A stretch of 64,000 nucleotides of DNA, from positions 14,984 to 78,983 of the forward strand of contig CAZYAO010000013.1 in the NCBI GenBank assembly GCA_964645715.1, in the 5' to 3' direction. This DNA is from JAUMBM01 sp964645715 (lineage in GTDB: Bacteria; Bacteroidota; Bacteroidia; Chitinophagales; Saprospiraceae). Within the stretch, counting starts at the first letter, position 1; the number at the start of each line of letters is the position of its first letter. The position numbers and the translations under genes are program-made. Shown here in pieces: positions 44,929 to 52,380 of this stretch. A model generated the notes under the pieces. That model saw nothing but the letters and a program-made list of their open reading frames with translations. It was not told the origin of the DNA and did no database searches.

Positions 44929-45591
44929 TCAATAATATAACCCATTGATGCCGTTGACGTACTTTGAATTTTTGGTCTGCCGGAAGGGAAACCAGTTGAG
45001 CAGTTGACAAGCCTCATCATCGTCCTCCGCTGCATATTTGAGTTCAATGATGACCGCTTCGTCCTGCAGACTAAAACGGGGGGGAGTTCCCCCACGGTAT
45101 ACAGCGTACTGAATGCCTGCATCAAGCGTAAGCCTGAATTTACCGCTGTAACAGCTGAGATAAGACCGATTGTAGGTATTGAAAAGTACTGGCTTCAGTC
45201 CATGATCCGACAAGAGCGAACTGCCAGCTGTCCAGCCTGGCAACTGCTCCCACAACATATCTTGCTGCGGATAGCGAAGTTTGTAGCCCAGGTCCGATTG
45301 TTTTGCTTTAACTTCTAATACGGGTTGTGATAATACTTCGCGCTGGTTGCCATACCAACGAAGACGAACTTTCCTTCGAACATTTGCACCAGACACATTT
45401 TGGTGGTAGGCTGAAAAATCAAGCGTATCGAAGTATAGGTTATTGACCACCCTGTCAGAAAACAACAGGCGAAACCCCGCAGGGTGTAAGGATACCAACT
45501 GATACACCCAAGTCTTGTCGACCAGCTGTATCCTCAGCTTTCGTTCATAGCGATAGTCCTGCCCGATTTGTTCCTCCTCAGAGTTCAACAT
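44929..45591 (-). CDS. VTC-domain polyphosphate polymerase-like protein
   Basis: 220 residues forming a VTC/CYTH-like tunnel domain. Visible pieces are YRYERKLRI (basic triphosphate ligands), NLYFDTLDFSAY, RRKVRLRWYG, LEVKAKQ, YNRSYL, VIIELKYA and KNSKYVNGI. In eukaryotes and in several bacteria this domain makes inorganic polyphosphate from nucleoside triphosphate. Membrane segments are absent, unlike in yeast Vtc4 assemblies. Its start overlaps the RibBA-like gene's stop by 14 bp. A related triphosphatase function is the main alternative. Confidence 0.83.
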   Translation of the reverse strand: MLNSEEEQIGQDYRYERKLRIQLVDKTWVYQLVSLHPAGFRLLFSDRVVNNLYFDTLDFSAYHQNVSGANVRRKVRLRWYGNQREVLSQPVLEVKAKQSDLGYKLRYPQQDMLWEQLPGWTAGSSLLSDHGLKPVLFNTYNRSYLSCYSGKFRLTLDAGIQYAVYRGGTPPRFSLQDEAVIIELKYAAEDDDEACQLLNWFPFRQTKNSKYVNGINGLYY

Positions 45592-46732
45592 TCTCTACAA
45601 TTTCCAATCCATACCCCAAAAGACCTATACGCCTCTTAGGACTATTGGTGAGTAAGCGCAGGCGCGTAATCCCAAGATCACGCAACATCTGAGCACCTAC
45701 GCCATAATCCCGTTGCTCCATGGGTTGTTGCTGCAGCGGTGGCAATACCCCCTCCGCCTTGTAATAGCGCTTTATTTGCTGCAATTGGGAAAGCCAGTCA
45801 TCATGTCTCTCTCCATGGCGCATGTAAAGCAGAACGCCGCTGCCTTCAGCAGCGATTTGTCCTAATGCCCGGTTTAGGGGCGCATTTTCCTGCTCTGCCA
45901 GCAGACTAAAAAGATCGGCACTCTCTCCTGCTGAATGTACGCGCACCAAAACAGGCTCGTCAGGTTGCCAGCTTCCCATGAAGAGCGCCACATGCAAATC
46001 CTGGGTTGTCAGCTGACGGTATACCACCAGCTCAAAGGTCCCCTGTGCCAACGGCAATGTCATTTGCATTTCACGCTTTACAATGCGCTCCGTACGCATG
46101 CGATAGGCAACCAAATCCTTGATAGCAATAATTTTCATGCCATATTTTTCACTCAGTGCTATCAACTGAGGAAGTCTGGCCATACTACCATCTTCATTTA
46201 GAATTTCCACCAGGACACCCGCCGGGTAGTAGCCGGCAAGTCTTGCAAGGTCGATGGCCGCCTCCGTATGCCCTGTGCGCCGGAGCACGCCGCCAGTCTT
46301 GGCCCGCAGCGGGAAAATATGGCCGGGACGCGCATAATCACTGCCCTTAATGGCCGGATCTACCAACGCACGAATGCCCGTAGCTCTGTCATAGGCTGAG
46401 ATGCCTGTCGTACACCCGTGACCAATCAGATCAATGGACACCGTAAATGCCGTCTCATGCAGCGCTGTATTCGAATTTACCATCATAGGCAAATCCAGCT
46501 CGTCGGCGCGACGCTCATCAATAGGTGCGCAAATAAGCCCACGGCCATAGGTAGCCATGAAGTTGATGATCTCTGGCGTCACACATTCAGCCGCACAGAT
46601 AAAATCACCTTCATTTTCACGATCCTCATCATCTACTACGATGATAATTTTTCCTGCCTTGATATCCGCAATTGCTTCTTCAATGGTATGGAGCTGAAAA
46701 GAGCTATGCTCGCTTTGGTGGTTGCCAGACAT
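45578..46732 (-). CDS. ribBA: RibBA-type protein with active DHBP synthase half and degenerate GTP cyclohydrolase half (RibBX-like)
   Basis: 384 residues from MSGNHQSEHSS; a TTG start ten codons earlier is possible. Residues about 10-210 are 3,4-dihydroxy-2-butanone 4-phosphate synthase (RibB): IVVDDEDRENEGDF, YGRGLICAPI, RPGHIFPLRA and GHTEAAIDLARLAG are all intact, so this step of riboflavin synthesis is expected to work. The RibA-like remainder lacks the zinc cysteines: where active enzymes have HSECLTGD..CDCG this has VRVHSAGESADLF. The GRGIGL motif is also lost. It keeps DYGVGAQMLRDLG and ends soon after GYGLEIV. Overlaps its neighbours on both sides. Confidence 0.9.
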   Translation of the reverse strand: MSGNHQSEHSSFQLHTIEEAIADIKAGKIIIVVDDEDRENEGDFICAAECVTPEIINFMATYGRGLICAPIDERRADELDLPMMVNSNTALHETAFTVSIDLIGHGCTTGISAYDRATGIRALVDPAIKGSDYARPGHIFPLRAKTGGVLRRTGHTEAAIDLARLAGYYPAGVLVEILNEDGSMARLPQLIALSEKYGMKIIAIKDLVAYRMRTERIVKREMQMTLPLAQGTFELVVYRQLTTQDLHVALFMGSWQPDEPVLVRVHSAGESADLFSLLAEQENAPLNRALGQIAAEGSGVLLYMRHGERHDDWLSQLQQIKRYYKAEGVLPPLQQQPMEQRDYGVGAQMLRDLGITRLRLLTNSPKRRIGLLGYGLEIVENVEL

Positions 46733-47906
46733 TGGTTCTGATTCCTTTATAATAGCGTACAAATCCTGTAAACAGTGCCAGATTCATTAGCACAAAATAA
46801 CGTACATGCCGCAAAGGTAGCCAATGAAAGCCAAACCAGCGCAAACAAAAATCGGCAGCAGGTAACAGGAATATTAGCAGCACCAGTCCACCCAGTGCCA
46901 ATCTGTACAACGTGTAATCAAATGCCAGTAATAAACTGCTCAGCAACAGTAGCAATAGCCAAAAGGGGCCCAGCCAGCGAAGTATTTTATGGGAAAAAAA
47001 AGCAAACTGCGGCAGCCCGATGGGTGGCCACCAGAGCTTGCGAAAATGCTGCATATTCTGAAAGTTACCCGCTGATATACGTGCCTTGCGCCGAAATTCC
47101 TGCTCAATTTCGTGCCCTACAGGTTCATAGCAACGGGCAGAGGGATCATTGATGGCATACCCCCCCCGCTCGAAAACACACATGGTGATGTAGAAATCAT
47201 CAACAAGGAAAGTCGAAGGCACCGGACTGAAGTAATCCGAACGAAGTGCATAACACCCCCCAAATGGCCCTACCATCATTTTCCACAAAATACTCTCCCG
47301 CTGCTTGATACGCGCTTCCCCACTTATATAAGCGTCTTCTGAGCGCGAAATACCTGCTGACTGCAAACCTGTATGGACGATGACGGCATCTACAATGGCC
47401 AGCTGCGGTGTCTTAAAATGTCGCACCAACTGCTGCATCACTTCTGCCCCCAATATGACACTGGCATCTGTAATAATGAATATATGTTTCCCCGAAGCAG
47501 GATGCAGTTGTTGTGCCAAAGAGGCCAACTGATTGATGATACCAGGCTTCCCCTGACGTTCATAGTAGAAAGACAACCGTACGCGGTCATCCTTGTCCGC
47601 ATACGCCTGCAGGATGTTATTCGTTGCATCCGTAGAGCAATCAGAGCCAATCCAATACGTAACCAAATGCTGCGGATAGGTCTGTTCCAGCAAGCTCTCC
47701 ATCTTACGGGAGATGACGCGCTCCTCATTGTGTACAGCCATCAGCACTGAAATTTGAGGCCATTGCTCATCCGGACCGTAACACAGCGTACGAAGCGAAC
47801 GACCCCGGCTAAGCCACCACAGCAGCAAAGGATAGCCCACATAGGTGTACACCATGGCTGTCAGACTCACCCAAAAAATAGCTTGCAACATCAACATCTG
47901 CTCCAA
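46704..47906 (-). CDS. Family 2 glycosyltransferase with membrane segments
   Basis: 400 residues. An N-terminal membrane helix (LMLQAIFWVSLTAMVYTYVGYPLLLWWL) precedes the GT-A domain. ISVLMAVHNEERVI, SDCSTDATN and the D of TDASVI form the nucleotide-sugar site; DDFYITM and RRKARISAGNFQ (the Q/R..RW-like region) follow. The C-terminal third has three to four hydrophobic helices. Such enzymes build surface polysaccharides or glycolipids; the substrate is unknown. It overlaps the start of the RibBA gene by 29 bp. Confidence 0.88.
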   Translation of the reverse strand: MEQMLMLQAIFWVSLTAMVYTYVGYPLLLWWLSRGRSLRTLCYGPDEQWPQISVLMAVHNEERVISRKMESLLEQTYPQHLVTYWIGSDCSTDATNNILQAYADKDDRVRLSFYYERQGKPGIINQLASLAQQLHPASGKHIFIITDASVILGAEVMQQLVRHFKTPQLAIVDAVIVHTGLQSAGISRSEDAYISGEARIKQRESILWKMMVGPFGGCYALRSDYFSPVPSTFLVDDFYITMCVFERGGYAINDPSARCYEPVGHEIEQEFRRKARISAGNFQNMQHFRKLWWPPIGLPQFAFFSHKILRWLGPFWLLLLLLSSLLLAFDYTLYRLALGGLVLLIFLLPAADFCLRWFGFHWLPLRHVRYFVLMNLALFTGFVRYYKGIRTNVWQPPKRA

Positions 47907-47931
47907 TTAATCATGGCGAAAGCCACAGAAT

Positions 47932-47947
47932 CAGCAGCTAGCTGCTG
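47932..47947. repeat. Perfect 16-bp palindrome
   Basis: CAGCAGCTAGCTGCTG reads the same on both strands. It lies 26 bases upstream of the GT2 start and just downstream of its probable transcription start, a place where an operator or a leader structure could act. Confidence 0.7.
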
Positions 47948-47963
47948 GCTATACTTACCGGCT

Positions 47964-47971
47964 CAAAGGTA
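47964..47971 (-). promoter_or_regulatory. -7 box TACCTTTG before the GT2-ribBA-VTC genes
   Basis: TACCTTTG on the minus strand, 57 bases upstream of the GT2 ATG. A TTTG is present 14 bases further upstream, closer than the normal spacing. Confidence 0.4.
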
Positions 47972-48227
47972 CATATTCTGACGGCCAAAACAGCATTGCC
48001 CCTCATTTTCCCCACCCGATTATCCGTGAGTGATTATTTATTTACGCCCCCTTGGGTATGAAGCAGCCGTCGTAGGTATCAAAAATCATGTTCGCACATC
48101 CGTCTCATCACCCATCTGTTTATAAAGAATGATCTTCTTTGCAATACGCAGCGACTCGGCTATATTCGTCCCACAAGTTGACAGCCAATCTGCGCTTTTA
48201 TCTAATACTATTTTGATGACACGTACC

Positions 48228-48674
48228 ATGAATACAGATATCGCCATCGCTACCATCATGAGCAGAGAACTCGTCACAGTAGCTCCGGAAACAAGCCTGA
48301 CTCAGATCAAGCACACTTTCGACAACCACACATTCCATCACTTGCCTGTCGTTCAGGCGGGCGGCAAACTCGTTGGCATCATCAGCAAAGAAGATTTTGC
48401 ACGGGCAGCTTATATGCTCTCGCTAAATACCACCGGACAGGCCTACAGTCAGCTGGAATATGCTTCTCTTAGCGCCAATGATATCATGACGATTTATCCT
48501 GTGTTTCTGGAGCCTCAAGATACGGTGGGACTAGCCGCTGATATTTTCTTGGCCAATAAGTTTCACGCACTGCCAATTTTAGACGAAGGGCAGCTGGTTG
48601 GACTCATCACTACCCATGACTTAGTGAGATTTGCCTTCTCCGACCATGTTTCCAAAGACCCCGCAACAAGCTAG
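48228..48674 (+). CDS. CBS-domain-pair protein
   Basis: 148 residues from MNTDIAIATIMSRELVTV; an ATG four codons upstream is possible. Two CBS motifs are visible: ATIMSRELVTVAPETSLTQ with FHHLPVVQAGGKLVGIIS, and ANDIMTIYPVFLEPQDTVG with FHALPILDEGQLVGLIT. CBS pairs bind adenine nucleotides and act as sensors. No enzyme domain is attached. It diverges from GT2 and precedes a thioredoxin-fold gene after a 329-base gap. Confidence 0.92.
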   Translation: MNTDIAIATIMSRELVTVAPETSLTQIKHTFDNHTFHHLPVVQAGGKLVGIISKEDFARAAYMLSLNTTGQAYSQLEYASLSANDIMTIYPVFLEPQDTVGLAADIFLANKFHALPILDEGQLVGLITTHDLVRFAFSDHVSKDPATS

Positions 48675-49003
48675 CCAAGAGTGGGTGAAGCGGTATACCC
48701 CGCTGGTACAAGTATACTTTACACCGCAAGACGTCGCATTCAATTACTTACCAAACTATTAATAATCAATAATTTAAACAACGATACAGGTGTTTTCGCT
48801 TACAGTATTCTGTATTGTTACTGACTGTATTGGCGGCTCGTTTCCATGTCCGCAAGCACTGATGTAACAGATTTCACCTCCGTCTAACAGTTATTTTACG
48901 TGAAAATTCATCTATTTTCATTTTTGGTTGTTATATGATATTCGTATTTGTAATTTAGTCGAATGTGTGTGTACAAATTTCGCACACACAAAAATCGCTG
49001 TCC
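48675..49003. other. AT-rich intergenic region upstream of the thioredoxin-fold gene
   Basis: 329 bases without a gene. It includes an AT-rich stretch (48755-48780) and, at 48964-48990, TGTGTGTG facing CACACACA across an 11-base spacer, a dyad immediately upstream of the next start that could be an operator or a small hairpin. Confidence 0.45.
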
Positions 49004-49540
49004 ATGGTCGAAATTTTTGTCGAGCAGAAAATCATGGCTGAAATGCGCACCAACAGAGGTGACTCTTTATTAAGTCTTTCCAGGCAATCACCGGTTATGT
49101 TGGTTTTTCTCCGCCACTTTGGCTGTGTTTTTTGCAGGGAAGCACTGTCTGATATTTCCCGCCGAAAAGCGGAGATCGAAGCATTGGGCACGCAGGTCGT
49201 TTTTGTGCATCTAAACGACGAAGAAACTGCAGAGCGATTCTTCGCAAAATACGAGCTTCCCGATGCCGTATATATCACCGACCCTGGCTGTACGTATTAT
49301 GCTGCTTTTGGTCTGACAAAAGCTACCGTCACCCAACTTTTTGGGCTCCATTCCTGGATTCGAGGGTTTCAGGCAGGTGTTGTGGCGGGGCACGGTATTG
49401 CAAGTCCCATCGGTGACGGGTTCCAAATGCCCGGAGTATTTATCATTCAGGATGGACAGATTCGAGATGCCTTCATTCACAAGCTTTCCTCTGATCGTCC
49501 TGATTATGTCGGACTTGTCCAGCAGTGCTGCGAAATATAG
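49004..49540 (+). CDS. Thioredoxin-fold (AhpC/TSA-like, PRXL2-related) protein
   Basis: 178 residues starting MVEIFVEQKIMAEM; a start ten codons later is possible. The active-site segment is VFLRHFGCVFCREALSD, with a C-x-x-C as in the AhpC/TSA_2 (PRXL2/SelL-like) family rather than the single-Cys of classic peroxiredoxins. VVFVHLNDEETAERFFAKY and GVFIIQDGQIRDAF complete the fold. There is no signal peptide, so it is cytosolic. It would reduce a disulfide or peroxide, but the substrate is not known. Confidence 0.85.
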   Translation: MVEIFVEQKIMAEMRTNRGDSLLSLSRQSPVMLVFLRHFGCVFCREALSDISRRKAEIEALGTQVVFVHLNDEETAERFFAKYELPDAVYITDPGCTYYAAFGLTKATVTQLFGLHSWIRGFQAGVVAGHGIASPIGDGFQMPGVFIIQDGQIRDAFIHKLSSDRPDYVGLVQQCCEI

Positions 49541-49565
49541 TCTTCAGTAGATACGTATTGTTTAG

Positions 49566-50222
49566 CTATACACGTATGTCCATAATGTTGACGACAACTT
49601 CAACCTCTCGGTAGAGTATATTAGTTGTGGTCGATACATGGTCGGGCCACTGTTCACCGAGCATTGTAAGCCAGCCAGAAGTTCTCTCCCTACCGGGTTC
49701 TGTGACTATGATACGACCGCCTGTAACAGAAAGTGCTGCGAAGGCATTTACGAGGGGTTCGAAAGCTCTCTTCTCATAGGCAACGTCTGCTGCCAACAGG
49801 AGTTGTGCTTTAGCCTCCTGCAGCGGTGACCTCCAGTCCATCACCAGCGAACGGGCTTCACCGGGCAGATTTAGTGACCAGTTATAGGCTACCTGCTCCA
49901 GGGCTTCAGGCAGATAGTCAGTAAATAAAACATCTCCCCCCTGCGTCGCTGCCACAAGACCGGGCAGTCCCAGCCCACAACCGATCTCGGTAACTGACAT
50001 GGCAGGTGTAACAACCTTTTCACGAAGAAGGTATTCTGCCAGCGCCAAACCCGAGTGCCACAAGTCTGCCCAATAGGGTATTCTTTCATCCTGATAATCA
50101 GGATGCTCTGTTCCCTTAGCAATAAGATCATCCAGCAGGGCATCAAAGTTTTGAATTCTGCTGAATCGTATGTCTATACCTGCCAATGAGAGATTGACAA
50201 GCTCTCTTCGAACAACACTCAT
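49566..50222 (-). CDS. SAM-dependent methyltransferase (METTL21/lysine-methyltransferase type)
   Basis: 218 residues. The Rossmann motif I is VTEIGCGLGLPGL, preceded by IPYWADLWHSGLALAEYLL, the W-x-S-x-x-L-A element of the Methyltransf_16 family. LAADVAYEKRAFEPLV is its post-I motif. Related proteins methylate lysines in other proteins; some are labelled nicotinamide N-methyltransferase-like. The substrate is unknown. It overlaps the DUF502 gene by 4 bp and is the last gene of the lpxB run. Confidence 0.85.
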   Translation of the reverse strand: MSVVRRELVNLSLAGIDIRFSRIQNFDALLDDLIAKGTEHPDYQDERIPYWADLWHSGLALAEYLLREKVVTPAMSVTEIGCGLGLPGLVAATQGGDVLFTDYLPEALEQVAYNWSLNLPGEARSLVMDWRSPLQEAKAQLLLAADVAYEKRAFEPLVNAFAALSVTGGRIIVTEPGRERTSGWLTMLGEQWPDHVSTTTNILYREVEVVVNIMDIRV

Positions 50223-50851
50223 GCCTGGTTAGATTTACGTATAGCGATATCCATACCAACCCCCAGACCAATGACAATCCGCATGGCATCCTCTGTTCTG
50301 ATGTTAACCAACTCAACTTTATCCCGAGGCAAAATGAATATGAAACCATTGGTGGGGTTGGGCCCCGTGGGTACAAAGACGGCCAGCTCATCATTCGTCA
50401 GTTCTTCCGTAATGAATCCGAGCATCTTAGTAGAGCTATTGAAGACATCTACCAGTACAACCTGACTAAAGGGAGCTTTAGTGGACCCTGTAAACTGGCG
50501 GATGGTTTCACGCAGGATACTGTAAAGCGGGAGCTTATATAGATATTGCTGCTCAATCCGATCAAAGAATCGTCTCCCAAAGCGCGTTCTGACCATGAGG
50601 CCCAGAAGAAAGAAGCCAGTGATGACGAGCGCCAGTGAAAGTATATCTACCATCCATTTCTGCACGTATTCCTGTAGTTCAAACAAATGCCCTACCGGCT
50701 CCAAAATAGGAACGATGCTCCGAAAAATTAGTCTTACCAGCAAAAAAAGAATTACGGCTGGCAAAACGACAACAACACCCCCCAATACCGTTGTAGCAAT
50801 GAAGCGGGTAAGTTTCTGCAATAAAGTTCGCTGGTTATTTTCACCGGCCAT
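50219..50851 (-). CDS. DUF502 family membrane protein
   Basis: 210 residues with two strong membrane helices (near 20-42 and 68-90). The family signature is clear: RTRFGRRFFDRIEQQYLYKLPLYSILRETIRQF and FVPTGPNPTNGFIFILPRDKV regions contain the key R-F-G-R, P-x-x-x-x-Y and P-T-x-P-N-P-T-x-G elements. The function of DUF502 is not established. Located 39 bases downstream of lpxB and translationally coupled to the methyltransferase. Confidence 0.93.
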   Translation of the reverse strand: MAGENNQRTLLQKLTRFIATTVLGGVVVVLPAVILFLLVRLIFRSIVPILEPVGHLFELQEYVQKWMVDILSLALVITGFFLLGLMVRTRFGRRFFDRIEQQYLYKLPLYSILRETIRQFTGSTKAPFSQVVLVDVFNSSTKMLGFITEELTNDELAVFVPTGPNPTNGFIFILPRDKVELVNIRTEDAMRIVIGLGVGMDIAIRKSNQA

Positions 50852-50890
50852 GGCTGGAAAGTATTATAAAAAATGTATATAAAATATCGA

Positions 50891-52027
50891 TTAACGGCCG
50901 GATTCTTGACTTCTCGCAATGCGCGAAATCATGGATACTGCGGCACGATCTGCTGCCCCTGTATTGCCCAAATGCAATTTTAGTTCTGCGTATCCAATCA
51001 GCATATCTCTCCTGCCTGTGTCCGAAAGCAGCCAATGAAGCTGTTCAACCAGCCTCTGGCGATTGAAGTCGTGTTGAATGAGCTCTTTTACCAACGGCTT
51101 ATCTGCAATCAGATTGACAAGTGAAATGTAGGGCACATCGACAATGCGGCGCGCAATCTGGTATGAAAGTGCAGCCGCGCGATAACCCACTACCTGAGGC
51201 ACCCCAAACAGGGCTGTTTCAAGGGTGGCTGTTCCCGAGCAAACGATGGCAGCACTAGCGCATGCCAGCAGCTCATAGGTCTGACCCATGACCAGATGAA
51301 CGCGGCGAGATGCTGGCTGATTTGCCAGTATCTGCTGGTAGAAAGCCTCAGGCAATGCTGATGCCCCCGCAACCACCAATTGTAGCTCCGGAAAATCATC
51401 CGCTATCGCCAGCATTTCGGGAAGCATACGTTGAATCTCCTGTCGCCGGCTCCCGGGAAGCAGTGCGATAACTTTACCATTTTCAAGGCCATGCTGCGAA
51501 AGGAAATCGACAGAAGGAGTGAAGCGGCTGACAATATCCAGCAACGGATGCCCCACGTAAGATACACCCACTCCGTGCCGCTGAAAAAAGGACTCCTCAA
51601 AAGGAAGAATAGCGTATAATTGATCAACATAGCGACGAATCTGCTTAACCCGGCTGGTGTGCCACGCCCATACTTGGGGTGCAATGTAATAAAATACGCG
51701 ATAACCCTGTGCTTTGGCCCAGGCCGCCATCCGGAGGTTGAATCCGGGATAATCAATCAGTACAATGGCATCCGGCCTGAAAGCATTTATCTGCTTGCGG
51801 CAAAGCTGGAAATTGCGATAGATTGCCGGCAGATGAGTTATGACTTCCCAAAAACCCATGAAGGCAAGCTCCCGGTAATTTTTGCTTATTGCCACCCCCT
51901 GAGCAGCCATCATCTCCCCTCCCCAACCCTGTAATTGAAGACCCGCTGTCTGGCGTTGCAGGGCTCGAACCAATTCTGCCCCGTGAAGATCTCCGGAAGC
52001 TTCGCCGGCAATTATAAAAATGCGCAT
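50891..52027 (-). CDS. lpxB: Lipid-A-disaccharide synthase
   Basis: 378 residues, MRIFIIAGEASGDLHGAEL. Typical motifs are IDYPGFNLRMA, APQVWAWHTSRVKQIRR, LPFEESFF, YVGHPLLD, LLPGSRRQEI and CSGTATLETALFGVPQVVGYR. It condenses UDP-2,3-diacyl-GlcN with lipid X (EC 2.4.1.182) at the inner membrane. It is about 30 kb from the other lpx genes in this window. Small membrane protein gene upstream (11-base gap). Confidence 0.96.
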   Translation of the reverse strand: MRIFIIAGEASGDLHGAELVRALQRQTAGLQLQGWGGEMMAAQGVAISKNYRELAFMGFWEVITHLPAIYRNFQLCRKQINAFRPDAIVLIDYPGFNLRMAAWAKAQGYRVFYYIAPQVWAWHTSRVKQIRRYVDQLYAILPFEESFFQRHGVGVSYVGHPLLDIVSRFTPSVDFLSQHGLENGKVIALLPGSRRQEIQRMLPEMLAIADDFPELQLVVAGASALPEAFYQQILANQPASRRVHLVMGQTYELLACASAAIVCSGTATLETALFGVPQVVGYRAAALSYQIARRIVDVPYISLVNLIADKPLVKELIQHDFNRQRLVEQLHWLLSDTGRRDMLIGYAELKLHLGNTGAADRAAVSMISRIARSQESGR

Positions 52028-52038
52028 AGAAGGAAAGG

Positions 52039-52338
52039 TTATCCCAGCAGCTGGCTTCCATATAAATAAAACCAGAGCCCGGCATAGGCAAGTGTTATGA
52101 TCACCAGCGCACGGATGGAGCGGTCACTGCGCCATTTATTGAAGTACCTCAGCGGCAAAATATTCAGACAAATGGCCAGCAGAGCGCGCGTGCGTTCCTG
52201 CAATTCAGGATCTGTACTCCCCACAATATCCATCAGTCCAAGCCGCTCATCAATCATCAGCAGTACTGCGTACCCGACAAAGGGAACTAACAGTCCGGTA
52301 AGCAGGCCAATCCAGCTGGCATTGTATCTATCTTTCAT
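52039..52338 (-). CDS. Small membrane protein of unknown function next to lpxB
   Basis: 99 residues with helices at about 8-28, 49-63 (weak) and 77-93, ending WFYLYGSQLLG. No family recognised. It lies 11 bases upstream of lpxB and 42 bases after the helicase gene, so it is likely co-transcribed with lpxB. A role at the inner membrane in lipid A handling is only a guess from position. Confidence 0.7.
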   Translation of the reverse strand: MKDRYNASWIGLLTGLLVPFVGYAVLLMIDERLGLMDIVGSTDPELQERTRALLAICLNILPLRYFNKWRSDRSIRALVIITLAYAGLWFYLYGSQLLG

Positions 52339-52380
52339 TACCTCATATTTTTGTACCCCGGAAGTAATTTGTGTGGGCTG

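Larger units (their letters stand above)
47907..48227. other. Divergent intergenic region between GT2 and CBS genes
   Basis: 321 bases. It contains the 16-bp palindrome at 47932-47947, the minus-strand -7 box at 47964-47971, and near the CBS start a TACTATTTTG sequence that is close to but not an exact -7 box. No gene seen. Confidence 0.45.
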
